A DNA stretch of 64,000 nt from the NCBI GenBank assembly GCA_039545275.1, contig BCHS01000003.1, forward strand, positions 1,285,561 to 1,349,560. The letters run 5' to 3'. Shown one piece after another: positions 32,923 through 43,730 of the stretch (the first letter of the stretch is position 1; every line of letters starts with the position of its first letter). A program made the translations under genes and the position numbers. The stretch comes from Pseudomicrostroma phylloplanum. Its lineage: Eukaryota; Basidiomycota; Exobasidiomycetes; Microstromatales. Below the pieces are notes generated by a model. The model worked only from the letters and a program-made list of their open reading frames with translations, made no database searches and was not told the origin of the DNA.

Positions 32923-35522
32923 CTTGAGCTTGCCTGCGCTTGGGAATACTGTACTCACGGTGTTGAACTCGTCAAACAGCCGACTGGACAGCCAGGCATC
33001 TCCCTTGCTCGCCAGCCAACCGCTCGGGTCCGTGCCAACTACCCGACTAGCAAGCGGCAGCCTCACATTACTCATCGCTGCCGTCAGCGAAGGCGGGCTC
33101 GTCTCTAGGAGCTCTGTGCCCAAGATGCGCGCGATGGTGAGACCTCCGAGGAGGGCGAGAGAATGGATGTAGGAGCGAATACGCGCTTCACCGCCGATCT
33201 TCTGCCTGAAGTCGAGGGCGGCGTCGATGGATAGGAATGAGGACTGGTCGATTGTGCCTGGATAGTCCCATTGTGCACTGTCAGAGGTTCAATCAAGATC
33301 GTCTGGCGTCAGCGCACTTGCAGTTTTCACTCTGTACACCTGCACCGCATGGAGACGTACGTGAAATCGTTTCCCTCCTCCTTCTCCTTCACGCTTTCTC
33401 TCTCTGCCTTTGAGCGGTAGAACCAGCTGGTGGGCAACCCGCTCGGGACCAGGTGCTGATTCTTCAGAGGCACGTAAAAGATCGCGCAGCTACGATGCAC
33501 GTAGCCCCACTTGTGGGCGTTGGTGACGACTAGAGCAGAGGTAGAAGTGCGGAGCGGTCAGTATGGGTAGCGCTAGAGCTAGACTGCTAGCTTCTTGTTC
33601 TCACAGAAGTCGGGCTGCGTCTTTCCGAGGTCCAGCTCAATCTGGCCGAACGCATGAGCACCGTCGACCTGTGAGGAGACCCAGGCGTACAAGTTCAGCT
33701 TTCGACGAACCGTTACCCGGCCTTGGCAAGTTCCTTTACATACCAGACTGTAAATCCCTTCTTCTCTGCAAACTGTGACCAGCTCCTCCCAGGGTAGCAC
33801 CAGACCCGGCATCGACGTGATAGCATCAAACGCTGCCATTCGCACCTTTTTACCAGCGGTCTTGAGGCTTCGAATCTGATCTTTGAACTTGTCGACCAGC
33901 TCCTTGTGCGAAAGCGGATAGGTAGTCTCCACCCGCACTAGCGTCGGCTTAGGTGAATAAGCGTCTTGCACGTACTCGAACGTCTTCGCCAGGGCACCGT
34001 AGAGGGAGCTGAGTACGACGACGTGGTCTCCATCTTCCCATGGGAATCCTCGCACGACGCTGTTGGTACCGGTCGTGCTGTTCATGATGATGGCGATCGT
34101 AGACGCTGGACACTTGAGAAATTCTGCTACTCGGGTGCGAACGCCTTTGAGGGCAGGAGGGGCAGTGCGCCTGTCGAACAGCTGTGAAAGAAAAGGTGAA
34201 AGTGAGGGGTGGCGTCAAGACATGATAACCATCTGTAGGTCCACACCCATTGCGTACGCACGTCGGCATTCTCTTCAGCTTTCAAGGCAAAGTTTTGGTA
34301 GGCCTCAAAGACGGGCTTGGGGCAGGAGCCAAGTGAGCCTGCAGGTGGGCAACGATGCAAAGAGTCAGTCACGGTCATCAGAGCGGTAGCGACTGCTCAA
34401 TCTCGACTCACCGTTGTTGAAGCTCAGATAGCGCCGTTGAGCTGTTGCTTCGCCCTGCTTGACGCCATGGAACCACCATCTACTGATAGGCTTGCCGAAG
34501 GTCTCGTAGCCGGGCACCTGCCGGCCCTCTAGCTCTAGCGGGTACCCCTCTGGGATCTCCTCGCGTGGTACACTGAGCGAAGATGAAGCCGTAGGGTCTT
34601 GAGCATCACCACTTTGCCCGTTTGTCCCCACTATTGCGTTCGATGCCCAAGGATTAGTGGACTTCTCCGTGGCAGAGGGTGAGATCAATGTAGCAGCAGG
34701 TGCAGGATCGGCCCAAGGATCGTCACCTGCCCCAAGAGTCAGCCCCGAGAAGGCGGACCCAGTGTTGAGAGAGGACCCCGAACCTTCCTGTCCCCCAGTC
34801 ATGGTCCTGCGTATCTCGTCGAACCCCCCTGCAGCAGAGCCCTGAGGTACAATGGGCATTTGGGGCGGTGTACCCTCCTGTACTTCCACCCCGTCTGGTC
34901 CGCCAGCATCGGTCCATTCGCCGCTTGTCCACCTGCTCGATTTCCCTCTAGCAAATGTCGAAAACTCCCATGGACCTCGAGGCCCATCTTTGTCCTCGAG
35001 CTCGGAGGCGTCTGCTACCCAGATGTACCCCTGCACTTGCTGCTTATCGCTCTCTTCGCTTCCGCTGAGGAGCGCCTGCACGCGCTCTGCGGGCAGAGTG
35101 GACTCTAGTATCTCTCCGATGGTCTCTGCGCTCCAGGAGGACCGTACGTCGTTGGAGACTGGCTCGTCAGCGGAGGCCACTAGGACCTCTAACGTCTCTC
35201 TGGTGTACTCGTCCCCTTCGAATAGGTCCAATGCCGCGAGCTCTGCCTCTGAGAGCCCGCTCACCACCACTCCCCGTACGACTGCATTGGTATCTTGTGA
35301 GCCTTGCACTTCTGCAGCTGTATCAACAGGCGCAAGAGCAGGATATTCTTGGCCTCTGACGCGGTATAGCTGGTACTTGGGCAGCAGGGCAGGCACGACG
35401 CGGAGGTGGGAGAAGCGGCGCGTCGAGGGATCTTCCAAGGATGGGCGACGTAAGGTGCCTGCCAGTACGCGAGCGAGAATGTGAGGATGGATCAGCGTCC
35501 CGTAGACGAAGAGACTCGCCAT
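32693..35522 (-). CDS. Fusion protein: gamma-glutamylcyclotransferase/AIG2-like domain plus class V aminotransferase (isopenicillin-N-epimerase-like)
   Basis: Seven exons: 35522-34412, 34338-34262, 34181-33744, 33668-33605, 33529-33361, 33277-32959, 32833-32693. They close in frame and give 772 aa. Residues 1-190 are an AIG2/GGCT-like domain: FVYGTL (5-10), EYPAL, and LDLFEGDEYTRETLEV with Glu102 as the probable acid/base. A disordered linker with DPWAD and NPWAS follows to about 340. Residues 350-772 are a fold-type I PLP enzyme: YLSFNNGSLGSCP, STTGTNSV, DGAHAFGQIELDLG, then TNAHKWGY with Lys570 as the probable Schiff-base lysine. Related enzymes include isopenicillin N epimerase-like proteins, LolT and the ergothioneine C-S lyase Egt2/EgtE. 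No in-frame ATG lies between the linker's MTGGQEG and the second domain, which argues for one polypeptide. The product is unknown. Confidence 0.8.
32892..32921. repeat. GGTGTC hexanucleotide x5 in an intron
   Basis: Five perfect GGTGTC units inside the last intron (32834-32958) of the fusion gene. Confidence 0.85.
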
Positions 35523-35755
35523 GGCGATGACCGTACGGAGGAGCAGAGGGAAGATGGCGAGGCACAGAGGAAAGGGTATGATCGATGGTGAAGACAACCA
35601 CGATGAGGATCACTTTGGCAGCGGAAAGCATGACTCGCTTTGAGCACCGCTGAGCACAGACCAGGTCACCGCCGGACACTCCGAGCCATCACGCCCTGGC
35701 GCGTATAGACCTCATGACTCATGGCTCACATACACGCCGATCATGGCAGTCGAGA

Positions 35756-37684
35756 TCAGTATTGTATTGTGAACTCATCGAGGTCATCCGCATCATCGTC
35801 ACTATCATCGTCATGCTGCTCGTCGCCCTCGTCTGACTCATCTCGCCCGTCCGCCTGCTTTCTTTCCTCCTCAGCCATCTCCTCCATGGCTCTCCGCACC
35901 GCTTCATCGTGCTCCTCGTCCAGCTCCTCCAACACCTCGGCCTCCTCATCCGTCTGCTCGTCCAGCTGCCATCCGAGATGTTCTGCAGCGGATAAAGAGA
36001 GGGAGCGCCATGAGGAAAGCAGTGACTCGAAGTCCTGTGCTACTCTCCGCGGGGGTGCTGCTGTAGCAGGCGGGCTCGCAGCTTGGCGAGGAGCCTTGCT
36101 CGCGAAAGACTTGGCGGCAATGCCTGAACGGTTCTGCCTCGCTCTGACTGAAGCCTTGCTAGAGCGTACCACTACTGTAGCTTCTTCGTCTTCCGAGTCA
36201 GCAGCAGTGCTCTTCCCGACATTGTTGCTTTGCTCGTCTCCATCGACACGGTCCTCTTTCTCACGTGCGTCAAGAGCCATAGCCCGGCTCATCTGACCTC
36301 GTAATGCCTTCAGATCGCTCTTGATGGCGCTTTCCACCTCTTGCGCCCCTTCTGCAAACCACTCTCTGCCAAGTGTGCTCAGTTGTAGCTGGAGGAGTCT
36401 CAAGAACCGCGCATGCAGCCCAGGCTGGAGCAATGCCCTATCCTCGTCTCCAGCTGAGGTGTCCGCTTCAGAGGGATGAGCGCCAAAGACATCGCCGTAA
36501 GATCCTATGGCGCTAGCAGATTGACATACGAGGGAGATGTAGTTTCTCCATGCCAATAGCAGGTCTTCTGATCCCTGGGAGAGGAAGAGGTGGAAGAGCA
36601 GGTGAAACGAGATGAGAAAAGCTTGCCGGGCTTGTTCACCTGTGTCCGAGTCCGCTATAGAGTCAGAGCCGCTGAGTCCGGTCTGTTGAGCCTCTCTCTC
36701 CGGGAAGAGGTAGACAGTTGACGTCTTGAGGGCCTTTTGAAGAGCGCAGCTCTTGTTCCTGCTCCAGCGAGTCCTCTCTGCCGCAAGAGCGCCATCAGGC
36801 CAGGAGCGTAGCAGCGAGAAGTCCGCCAGTCGGATCCTCTTTACAGCATCTCCTCCCGGTTGTTGTTGTCGTTGTTGCGAAGAGCCAGTACCCAGGCTGC
36901 CACTCAGACTCTCCTGTCCTTGTTCGGTCCTCTTGGCGGCCCTGAGCAACTCCTCCTCCAACTTCCGCTCCTCGTCAGACTGGTCACGACGTCTCTTTCC
37001 CCTCTGCTGATCCTCCAGCCCTGCGCCGCTGACGAGGTCTAGTGCATCGGCAGTGAGGGCATCTCCGAGCATACCTTTCGCGACCCTGTGTGTCAGAGCG
37101 ACATCTTCGTCCAAGGGACGAGTAAAGGAGCTCCACTCTGCGTACTGCGCAGCGCGTAATGGGTATGGCGTCAGGTCGCGGTCGAGGGCTGCGATCAGTC
37201 CTGGCGTGAGGATGTGCGAGCTTGCAGTCTCTGATCCGCCAAGTGATGAGCCTATCGGGACCAGACACCCAGCTTGACTATCCCACCTCCTATTGATGAC
37301 CTTCTTTGCCTCTACGTGGAAGAGGAAAATCGACCGCAATCCCATCCCTTCCATAACTCCGAGCGTTGCAGCTCCACCTTGCGTCCCTGCATCGCTCGCT
37401 GGTGTGACAACAAGCGAGTGCCATCCCCTCGGCACCAACTTGAAGCCCCGGAATTTCTTGGCTACATCAGCTCCCGAGGTTGTATCGTGGGCTGATGGGG
37501 AAGGCGCGGAGATAGTGAGTGAAATTCCGTCGAGGGTGAGCAGAGAGGCTGGGGGAAGGTCCTCCAGGACGAGGTGGCCATGCGTCTCGTAGAGTGAGGC
37601 CAGAGAAGAAGTCGATGCTTCGAGGGGTAGCGTAACCGGGACTGACGAAGCAGCTCCTCTTGCTGCTGAGGAGGCGGATGACAT
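35756..37684 (-). CDS. AAR2: Aar2-like U5 snRNP maturation factor
   Basis: Single coding exon, 642 aa from the ATG at 37684. The same frame extends 15 codons further upstream without an ATG, and there is a possible 5' UTR intron (acceptor CTTGCAG near 37732). N-terminal Aar2 features are HLVLEDLPPASLLTLDG and KKFRGFKLVPRGWHSLVV, matching the family's LLxDLPxGxxxGID and FKGxKxIPxGxH blocks. FLFHVEAKKVINRRWD follows. The C-terminal helical domain is present (AFLISFHLLFHLFLSQGSED, WRNYISLVCQS). Aar2 holds Prp8 in cytoplasmic U5 snRNP precursors before Brr2 replaces it. The acidic C-terminal 60 residues (DDDADDLDEF) are an extension. A functional spliceosome matters here, as the neighbouring genes are rich in introns and tiny exons. 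Confidence 0.85.
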   Translation of the reverse strand: MSSASSAARGAASSVPVTLPLEASTSSLASLYETHGHLVLEDLPPASLLTLDGISLTISAPSPSAHDTTSGADVAKKFRGFKLVPRGWHSLVVTPASDAGTQGGAATLGVMEGMGLRSIFLFHVEAKKVINRRWDSQAGCLVPIGSSLGGSETASSHILTPGLIAALDRDLTPYPLRAAQYAEWSSFTRPLDEDVALTHRVAKGMLGDALTADALDLVSGAGLEDQQRGKRRRDQSDEERKLEEELLRAAKRTEQGQESLSGSLGTGSSQQRQQQPGGDAVKRIRLADFSLLRSWPDGALAAERTRWSRNKSCALQKALKTSTVYLFPEREAQQTGLSGSDSIADSDTGEQARQAFLISFHLLFHLFLSQGSEDLLLAWRNYISLVCQSASAIGSYGDVFGAHPSEADTSAGDEDRALLQPGLHARFLRLLQLQLSTLGREWFAEGAQEVESAIKSDLKALRGQMSRAMALDAREKEDRVDGDEQSNNVGKSTAADSEDEEATVVVRSSKASVRARQNRSGIAAKSFASKAPRQAASPPATAAPPRRVAQDFESLLSSWRSLSLSAAEHLGWQLDEQTDEEAEVLEELDEEHDEAVRRAMEEMAEEERKQADGRDESDEGDEQHDDDSDDDADDLDEFTIQY

Positions 37685-38005
37685 GACGGGAGCTGCTGGC
37701 TGTGAGGTTGCTATGGCTGGCTCCTGCACTGCAAGTAGGAAGAAGCAAGGTCAATTTTGGGAGGAAGCGGAAAGAGGAGTGGAGCAGACAGACCAGGAGC
37801 GGACATTTCAAGTCGATTCCAGCAGGATCATCGTCGAGACTCACGCCCAAAATGGTGAGGGACAGTATTGAGTAGGTACAGTAATGCTGGTATCCAATTA
37901 CAGGTCACACAGAGGATTAGGTTACACAATGTGATAGCAGCGAAGGAATGGTCGATTGGCGATCCTGAACTCTCTGGCGAAGACGGTCCTAATGCGCGCG
38001 TAGTC
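37685..38005. other. AAR2 leader and acyltransferase 3' flank
   Basis: 321 bp. It contains a probable 5' UTR intron of AAR2 (donor GTGAGT near 37839-37844, acceptor near 37732). No gene seen. Confidence 0.45.
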
Positions 38006-40006
38006 TTACTCTGCCTTGCCGTTCTTCATGGCCTCCTTCTTGTGCTTCTCCCTCTCCAAGATTAGGTCCGCGGCCTTGAGATAGTCGTCCCACCTCTGCT
38101 CAAAGCCCTTGCAGATCCTCCTGGCCACGTTCTCCTCTGCTCCATCTGCGCCCTTGCCTCCGCCGGGCAAGTCGACTTTGTCGGCCGTGATGGTGACGCA
38201 GACTCCACCACTATAGGTGATGATTCCGATTCCCAAGGTCCCTTTACCTGCCTGTGGTGGACTAGCTGCCCATTTGACGATGGGAGAGCCACCGATGGTG
38301 ATGGGCTCATTGTTGGGCTGAGGAGGTGGTCCCGGGACGTTTGTCAAGACGGCGGTGAAGGAGCTCATGCTGAAGGCGAGGATTGTTGAGATCAAGGACT
38401 GCAAGGGCGTCCACAGTGGACCAGGGAAAAGAAGACTGGGATGGAGAGGACAGATCGTGCAAAGGGAAGTGTCAGTCTCTCAGTCTGAGGGCTGTCGGTC
38501 CTTGCGTCTGACTCACGGAACTTGTCTGGTACTGATGTTGACTAGCCAGAAACCAAGGCGAGGGATCAGTCCATGTTTGAGAACGGTCAGGGCCCTCCTG
38601 TTTGCATGCAGCCTCTTGTAGAGCTGGTCAGGCCCCTTGGGAAGCTCTCCGTCACTTGGTAGATAGGCGAGTGCGCCAGTCGACCAATTCTGCATCGACC
38701 AATCACCTGGCTGGCGGATAGAGATCGGCACACCAATCGAGACAGGCAGCGGAAGGACCTTGTGCGACAAGGCGACGAAGCGTTGCCAGAGACCCTGCGA
38801 GGCGACGGATGTATAGTTGAGAGGAGGGTGCCGAAGGTCATTGCCGATGACATCGGCAAGAATAGTGCAGAGTACGTCGTTCAAGGTGAGATGTCGGAGA
38901 ATAGTGTGGTTGACCCTGTGCGGTTGAATGATCTCTAGCCAGCTGCCCTGTCTAACACCACTGAAAGCCTTCTGTATCTTCTTGACATCGCTGATGGGGA
39001 AGCTCTCGGAGATGGCATACTGTTTCCCGAGCGTTCGAGGTCCAGGGTAGTACTGGGTTACCTGAGGGCAACGCCAGAATGTCAAGAGGAACATGACCGC
39101 CATGTAGCTTGCCTGGAAGGTGGAAAAGAGGAGGTCTATGTATCCAGAGATGATGAAGAAGGTCCAGAATGCAAAGAAGAGAGCGATCTGGACAGGGAGA
39201 TACTTGTGGAAGGCGTCAAGAGGTTTGAGACCCCTGTGCATCTTAGATGGTAGAGCTTGACCACGCTTAGCATCGTGGATTGTCTCCACTGCATCTGCTA
39301 GCATACGCTCCAGCTCCGGTCCGAAGGAGGTGACGCTGAGCTGACTCATGACGAAGCCCTGACCATCGGTGAGGGTGTGATGACCTCTCATCACGATGGC
39401 AGATTGAGCTCCTCTATCGTCCTTGTAATTCTCAAGAAGGTAGGCTTCCCAGAGCGGCTTCTCGAAGTCCCAAGGTAGAGTGCAGACGGCAGCTACAAAG
39501 TCATCGAGCTCCTCTTTGCCTGCCTTTCCTGGCAGCTGCTTGACCGTAAAGTGGTTCTTGACATCGAAGTTCTCATCTGTGACAAAGGTAGACCCATGGA
39601 ACCTCCTGCCCACGTTTGCCAGCTTGCTCTTGTACTTTGGGAACTTGTCCGCCAGCTTGGCCAGTACCGGTTCCATTCTCTCGTACGTGGCGTCGTCTCC
39701 AAGGATGTAGCAGGCTACGCAGACTGGGTTGAAGTCGTACTTGGACAGATGGAGCCACATCTGGTCGATGCCGCCTACGGCGTCTCTTCGGTCAATGTAC
39801 TCCTTCTCGATGGCAGACTCTACCCAGTGGCCAGAGGACAAGAGCTGGCGAGCGACTTCGCCTCGCATGCCTGAGTTGCGGGCTTGCGAAGCCAGATGAG
39901 ACTCGAGTACATCGTGTACCACTTTGAGGGGAGAGATGATGGCCTTGTATAAGGGTGATTGGTCTGAAAGGGACTGCACCCGCTCAACACCATCGGGTCT
40001 GACCAT
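38006..40006 (-). CDS. Wax ester synthase/diacylglycerol acyltransferase-like (WS/DGAT) enzyme
   Basis: Exons 40006-38517 and 38435-38006 (GTTCC|GTGAGT ... CCCAG|T, phase 2) give 639 aa. I chose MVRPDGVERVQ as the start. An upstream in-frame ATG at 40057 would add 17 residues. The catalytic HHxxxDG motif is RGHHTLTDGQG (His209, His210, Asp214). A hydrophobic double segment (about 265-310, FFAFWTFFIISGYIDLLF) suggests membrane association. The second exon has the WS/DGAT C-terminal domain with AVLTNVPGPPP, ITIGGSPI and GIGIITYSGGVCVTI, ending in a Lys/Glu-rich helix. The family esterifies fatty acyl-CoA to alcohols or diacylglycerol, making wax esters or storage lipid. Substrate is not predictable here. 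Confidence 0.85.
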
Positions 40007-40584
40007 GATGGTGAGGTGGGAGGTTGGTGGAACGGCGAGGGAGGAGGGGAAAGGCAAGGGCAGGCAGCCTCTTCTAGAAGTCTATCTATGGGGACGAGAG
40101 GGACAGGTACAAGTTGTGGACGATGACGATGGGAAGAGATGCAAGATTCCCTCTTCGTCGTCTGCCGCACTAACTCTATTCAACTGACCCGAGGTGGGAC
40201 CCCCGCCTCCGAGAACCTGGGCCGCAACTCCGCTTCGTCGTCCGCCGTGAGCCGAGTGCAGCCTCCACCCTGGACTTTTGGCGGTGCACTGGGACAGCTG
40301 CTGAAAGAGGTCCTCCCTCACACACACGCAAGCACAGGCTGGAGAGACACGCGCTAGGCACACAAAGCAGAAGAAGAAGCCGTTCAGCGCGAGAGAAAGG
40401 GACATGAATCAGATATCAACAGGATCAACAGGGGCATTGGCAGTGAGAGAGGAGCCGAGCCGACAACAACGAATACGGAGGCATTGACGGCATTGACGGC
40501 GGATGAGACTAGAGCATTCGCCAGAAGACGTGCTGACGGCTCCCGTACGGACGGCGGTCGAGCCAAGGGCACGCTCTTTCCAGA
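40007..40584. other. Acyltransferase leader and YPT7 3' flank
   Basis: 578 bp between two minus-strand genes. The acyltransferase frame's extra upstream ATG (40057) falls here. No other gene seen. Confidence 0.5.
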
Positions 40585-42040
40585 TCAGCAGTTGCAACCA
40601 CTCTGACCTCCATCGGCATCAATTCTGATGGGGTCGGGGTAGTCGGCGTACAGCTCCTGCTCCGCCTCTTGCGCCAGGGCATTCTTGGCAATAGTCTGGA
40701 AGGCCTGCTCGACATTGATATTCTCCTTGCTGCTCGTCTCAAAGTAGGGCAAGTTGCCCTTGGACTGGCACCACGTCATGGCCCGCTTTTGCGACACCTG
40801 AAAGTCGAGAGTGGTGGAGGAGGGTCGAGATCAGCGATCTGATATGCCAGGATGCTCCTTACGAATTCTGCCCCACTCACCATCCTCTTGCTCTCTTCGA
40901 CATCAATCTTGTTTCCCAGCACAACAAAGGGGAAGTTGTCCGGGTCATGTGGGCTGGCCTGGATCAAGAACTCATCTCTCCAAGAGTCCAAGGTGTCAAA
41001 TGACTTGGCAGAGTTCACGTCGTACACCAGGACACAGCAATCTGCTCCTCTGTAGAAGGCAACACCCAGCGATTGAAAGCGCTCTTGTCCGGCAGTCTGT
41101 GCAGGGGGGACAGGTGTGTGGGTTGGTCAGTCGATGACCTTTCAGGGCCCAGCGTCATCCACTTCTTCATGCTCACATCCCAGAGCTGAGAGGCAGAAGG
41201 GGTAGAGAACGTCGGAGTGTCAGTAGCTGCTTGAGCACGCATGTCGCTCACGTCTGCACTGACCTGCATTGTCACCAGGCGGTCATCAACCACGACCTCT
41301 CTTGTCAGGAAGTCAGCACCGATTGTAGCCTTGTACGAAGATGAGAAGCGCTTGTTGACATCTGAGGGATGGCAGGCAAGAGGTACAGTGAATATCGCAA
41401 CCGCGGACCGTGTAACGGCAGTCGGCAAAATGCTGCGTCGCAAGTGACTCACATTGGTTCATCAATGAAGTCTTTCCAACACTGATATGTCAAAGGGCGA
41501 GTGTGTCGAGTGGCGGACGTCAGCCATCGAAGAAGGCAAATTCCTCCTATCACCAAGCCTGCTCACCCTGAGTCTCCCAGAATCTGGCAATGGAAAGGAG
41601 GGCATAGCCGGAAGGGGTCGGGACAGACAGAGTACTGGTCAGTGTGCGCTCTTTGCTCAATGTATGCAGCAACGCAGGTCTGCTGCCTCCGGGCTTCTGG
41701 GGTGAGGCCTGACAATTGGGCACATTCGTGACCTGAGCGGGGTGGCATGGTGACTCACGATGACCTGTGAGAACAAGGAGAGGATGCAAGAGAGGAAAGT
41801 GACAGAATTACGAGGTCAGTACAGCAACCCTTTCCTCATATGCGATCATAGAACCAGACGGGTAGCCAGTGAGCCCGGGAGCGGATCCTGTCTTTGCCTG
41901 AAACTCCCATCTTGCTACAGACATCACCCCACATACCCCCCTTGGCCGCCCCAGATCACATCGCCATCGATTGCCCCCTTCGAACCCTTCCGCTGTCCAC
42001 TTCGACTGACCTTCAGCAGAACCTTCTTCCTGGATGCCAT
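40585..42040 (-). CDS. YPT7: Ypt7/Rab7 GTPase (late endosome-vacuole fusion)
   Basis: Eight exons: 42040-42011, 41763-41758 (6 nt), 41583-41567 (17 nt), 41481-41453 (29 nt), 41361-41264, 41185-41177 (9 nt), 41096-40881, 40797-40585. They sum to 205 aa, the normal Rab7 length. Splicing yields the P-loop GDSGVGKTS (15-23), effector loop ATIGADF, switch [25 protein letters not shown] and the C-terminal GCNC double-geranylgeranylation motif. The 9 nt exon encodes just LWD of WDTAGQ; the 6 nt exon encodes VI before ILGDSG. All donors and acceptors are GT/AG. Ypt7 recruits the HOPS complex, and a HOPS subunit gene (VPS33) opens this window. Without the micro-exons the invariant G-motifs would be broken. 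Confidence 0.95.
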
Positions 42041-42676
42041 TTCGAGAGATTTACGTTGGGGTCAGATGTATGTGCAGGAGATGTAACGAGACCTAGATCG
42101 AAAGGGGCTGGCCGAGGGCGAGTCTCAATAGCAGTGCTGTGGGCGACCCGAGGGATTAGGTCCGAGAGGCAGCGGTTGGGAGGTGGCGGCGAGCCTTTAT
42201 CGCTCCGGTGGGTCGATGTACGAGACTGATTCAGAGGATCTGCGGCAGGTCCAGGAGATTGACTAGCAAGTTGGTGATGGTTCAAGAGACGGAGATGAGG
42301 GATGTGGTGATCACTTCTTGGGTGGGTCTGGTGGTGTGTGTGGCTTGTGGGAGTGTGCAGGGGCGTGTGGGCGGGAGCATGGCGCACATGGCGTCCCTCC
42401 CCCCGAGGCCAGGAGCGTCATTGCGCGCATCCCGCCGCCTTTCCGCCTCAACCTGCAACTTTTGCCATTCTGCCCCGCCTGGCCAGTGAGTGGTGGGTCG
42501 GCTTACACCCGGGGACGCATACAGAGGGGGATCACAGCGTCCGTGATGGACGTCGCTCTCGCATTCACACTCTGGAAAGGATCACAATGACAGAGGGAAT
42601 CGATATTGACAGGAACAAACACACTCGATACGCCCGCATGGCCGCACTGGCTCAACCAGTCTCTGCCCGAAGAGAC
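42041..42676. other. YPT7 promoter and PNO1 3' flank
   Basis: 636 bp; no coding feature supported. Some TGTG/GTGT-rich sequence near 42325-42370. Confidence 0.5.
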
Positions 42677-43730
42677 TTATGCTCGCTGCCGTTGGCGTGC
42701 TCCGATCGTCTTGAGCTGTGAATCAGAGGGAGAGGATGTAAAGAGGCACACATGTAAGCATAAGCCGCCTGCAGAGGCTCGCAACAGATTGTCATGCTAC
42801 TCACATGAGCGTAAACCTTGCCCGGCGGGCTACCCATGATCAGACTGACACACGCATCCCTCGCGATCTTGATGTTGCCAAAGCTTCCCAAGATGTGGAT
42901 CTTGGTGTCTGCCAAAACAATCCTCGTCCTCGAGCTGTTCTCAATGGCAAACCTTGTCCTTCCATCCTTTCCGGCCAATCGACCAATGGCACGCGAGAGA
43001 TGATCTCCTTGCAGTGTCTTGACGTCCTTGATCTCAAAGGTGTCCACGAAGAGATCATCCATTCGCAGCAGAGCAATGGCGTCGTCTGCCTCGAAGCCCA
43101 GGGCATATGCCTTTACGAAGTCAGCTCCCTTCTGCAGCAGCCCGGTCTCAGTCGTATGCTTGGAAGACTGGGAGAAGGGTAGGTCGTGAGAGAGTTGGTC
43201 AGCGCTGTTCCTCTCCTGCGAGCATCCTCTCTCTTCCTAATCGTAATGCCACTCACCCGAATCTCTACCATCCTCCTGACCACGTTCATTCGCACCTGCA
43301 GCCCAGCCATCTCAACCAGCGGCGTGTAAATCTTTGGCCAATCATTCTTCAGAGGAGTCATCCTGTGTGGTGGAATCGGAATCTTCCTCAGCTGGCCCTT
43401 CTTCACTGCCTCGGCCGAAGAGGCTGCTGCTGCTGCTGATTGAGCTGACTTGGTCATCGGGGTGAAGCTCGGACGAGAGGCAATGTCTACGTCCATTGTA
43501 TCTGCCGATGCTGCCGAGCTGGAAGCTCCAGCTGTGTCAGCTAGAGATGCACGGGGGAGGGAGCTAGACCCAATGAGGAGATCGTCGTCGTCATCATCGC
43601 CATCGTCGCCTGCCATAATGCTCTCATCGTGGTCCTGGCTCGCCTTGACAGCAGACGACGAGGCAGATGCAAGCAGAGCAGCCTTCTGCGATGTCGAAGC
43701 CTTGCTCTTGCTTAGTGAAGAAGAGGACAT
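42677..43730 (-). CDS. PNO1: Pno1/Dim2, KH-domain pre-40S assembly factor
   Basis: Exons 43730-43257, 43167-42805 and 42715-42677 (all phase 0) give 291 aa. The first 110 residues are Ser/Ala/Asp-rich, with an acidic DDGDDDDDD patch. The conserved core follows: [54 protein letters not shown], then [20 protein letters not shown] and [14 protein letters not shown]. This is highly conserved Pno1 sequence. The last exon codes for only 12 residues. The protein binds the 3' end of 18S pre-rRNA near site D and keeps Nob1 inactive until late maturation. SLX9, another pre-40S factor, is at 31.6 kb. Confidence 0.95.

Noticed and set aside
34365..35597. Cyclotransferase as a separate stand-alone gene ending at the 34365 stop
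   Set aside because: The stop is reached only by reading through a consensus GTGAGT donor. Splicing there continues the aminotransferase motif FNNG-SLGSCP exactly.
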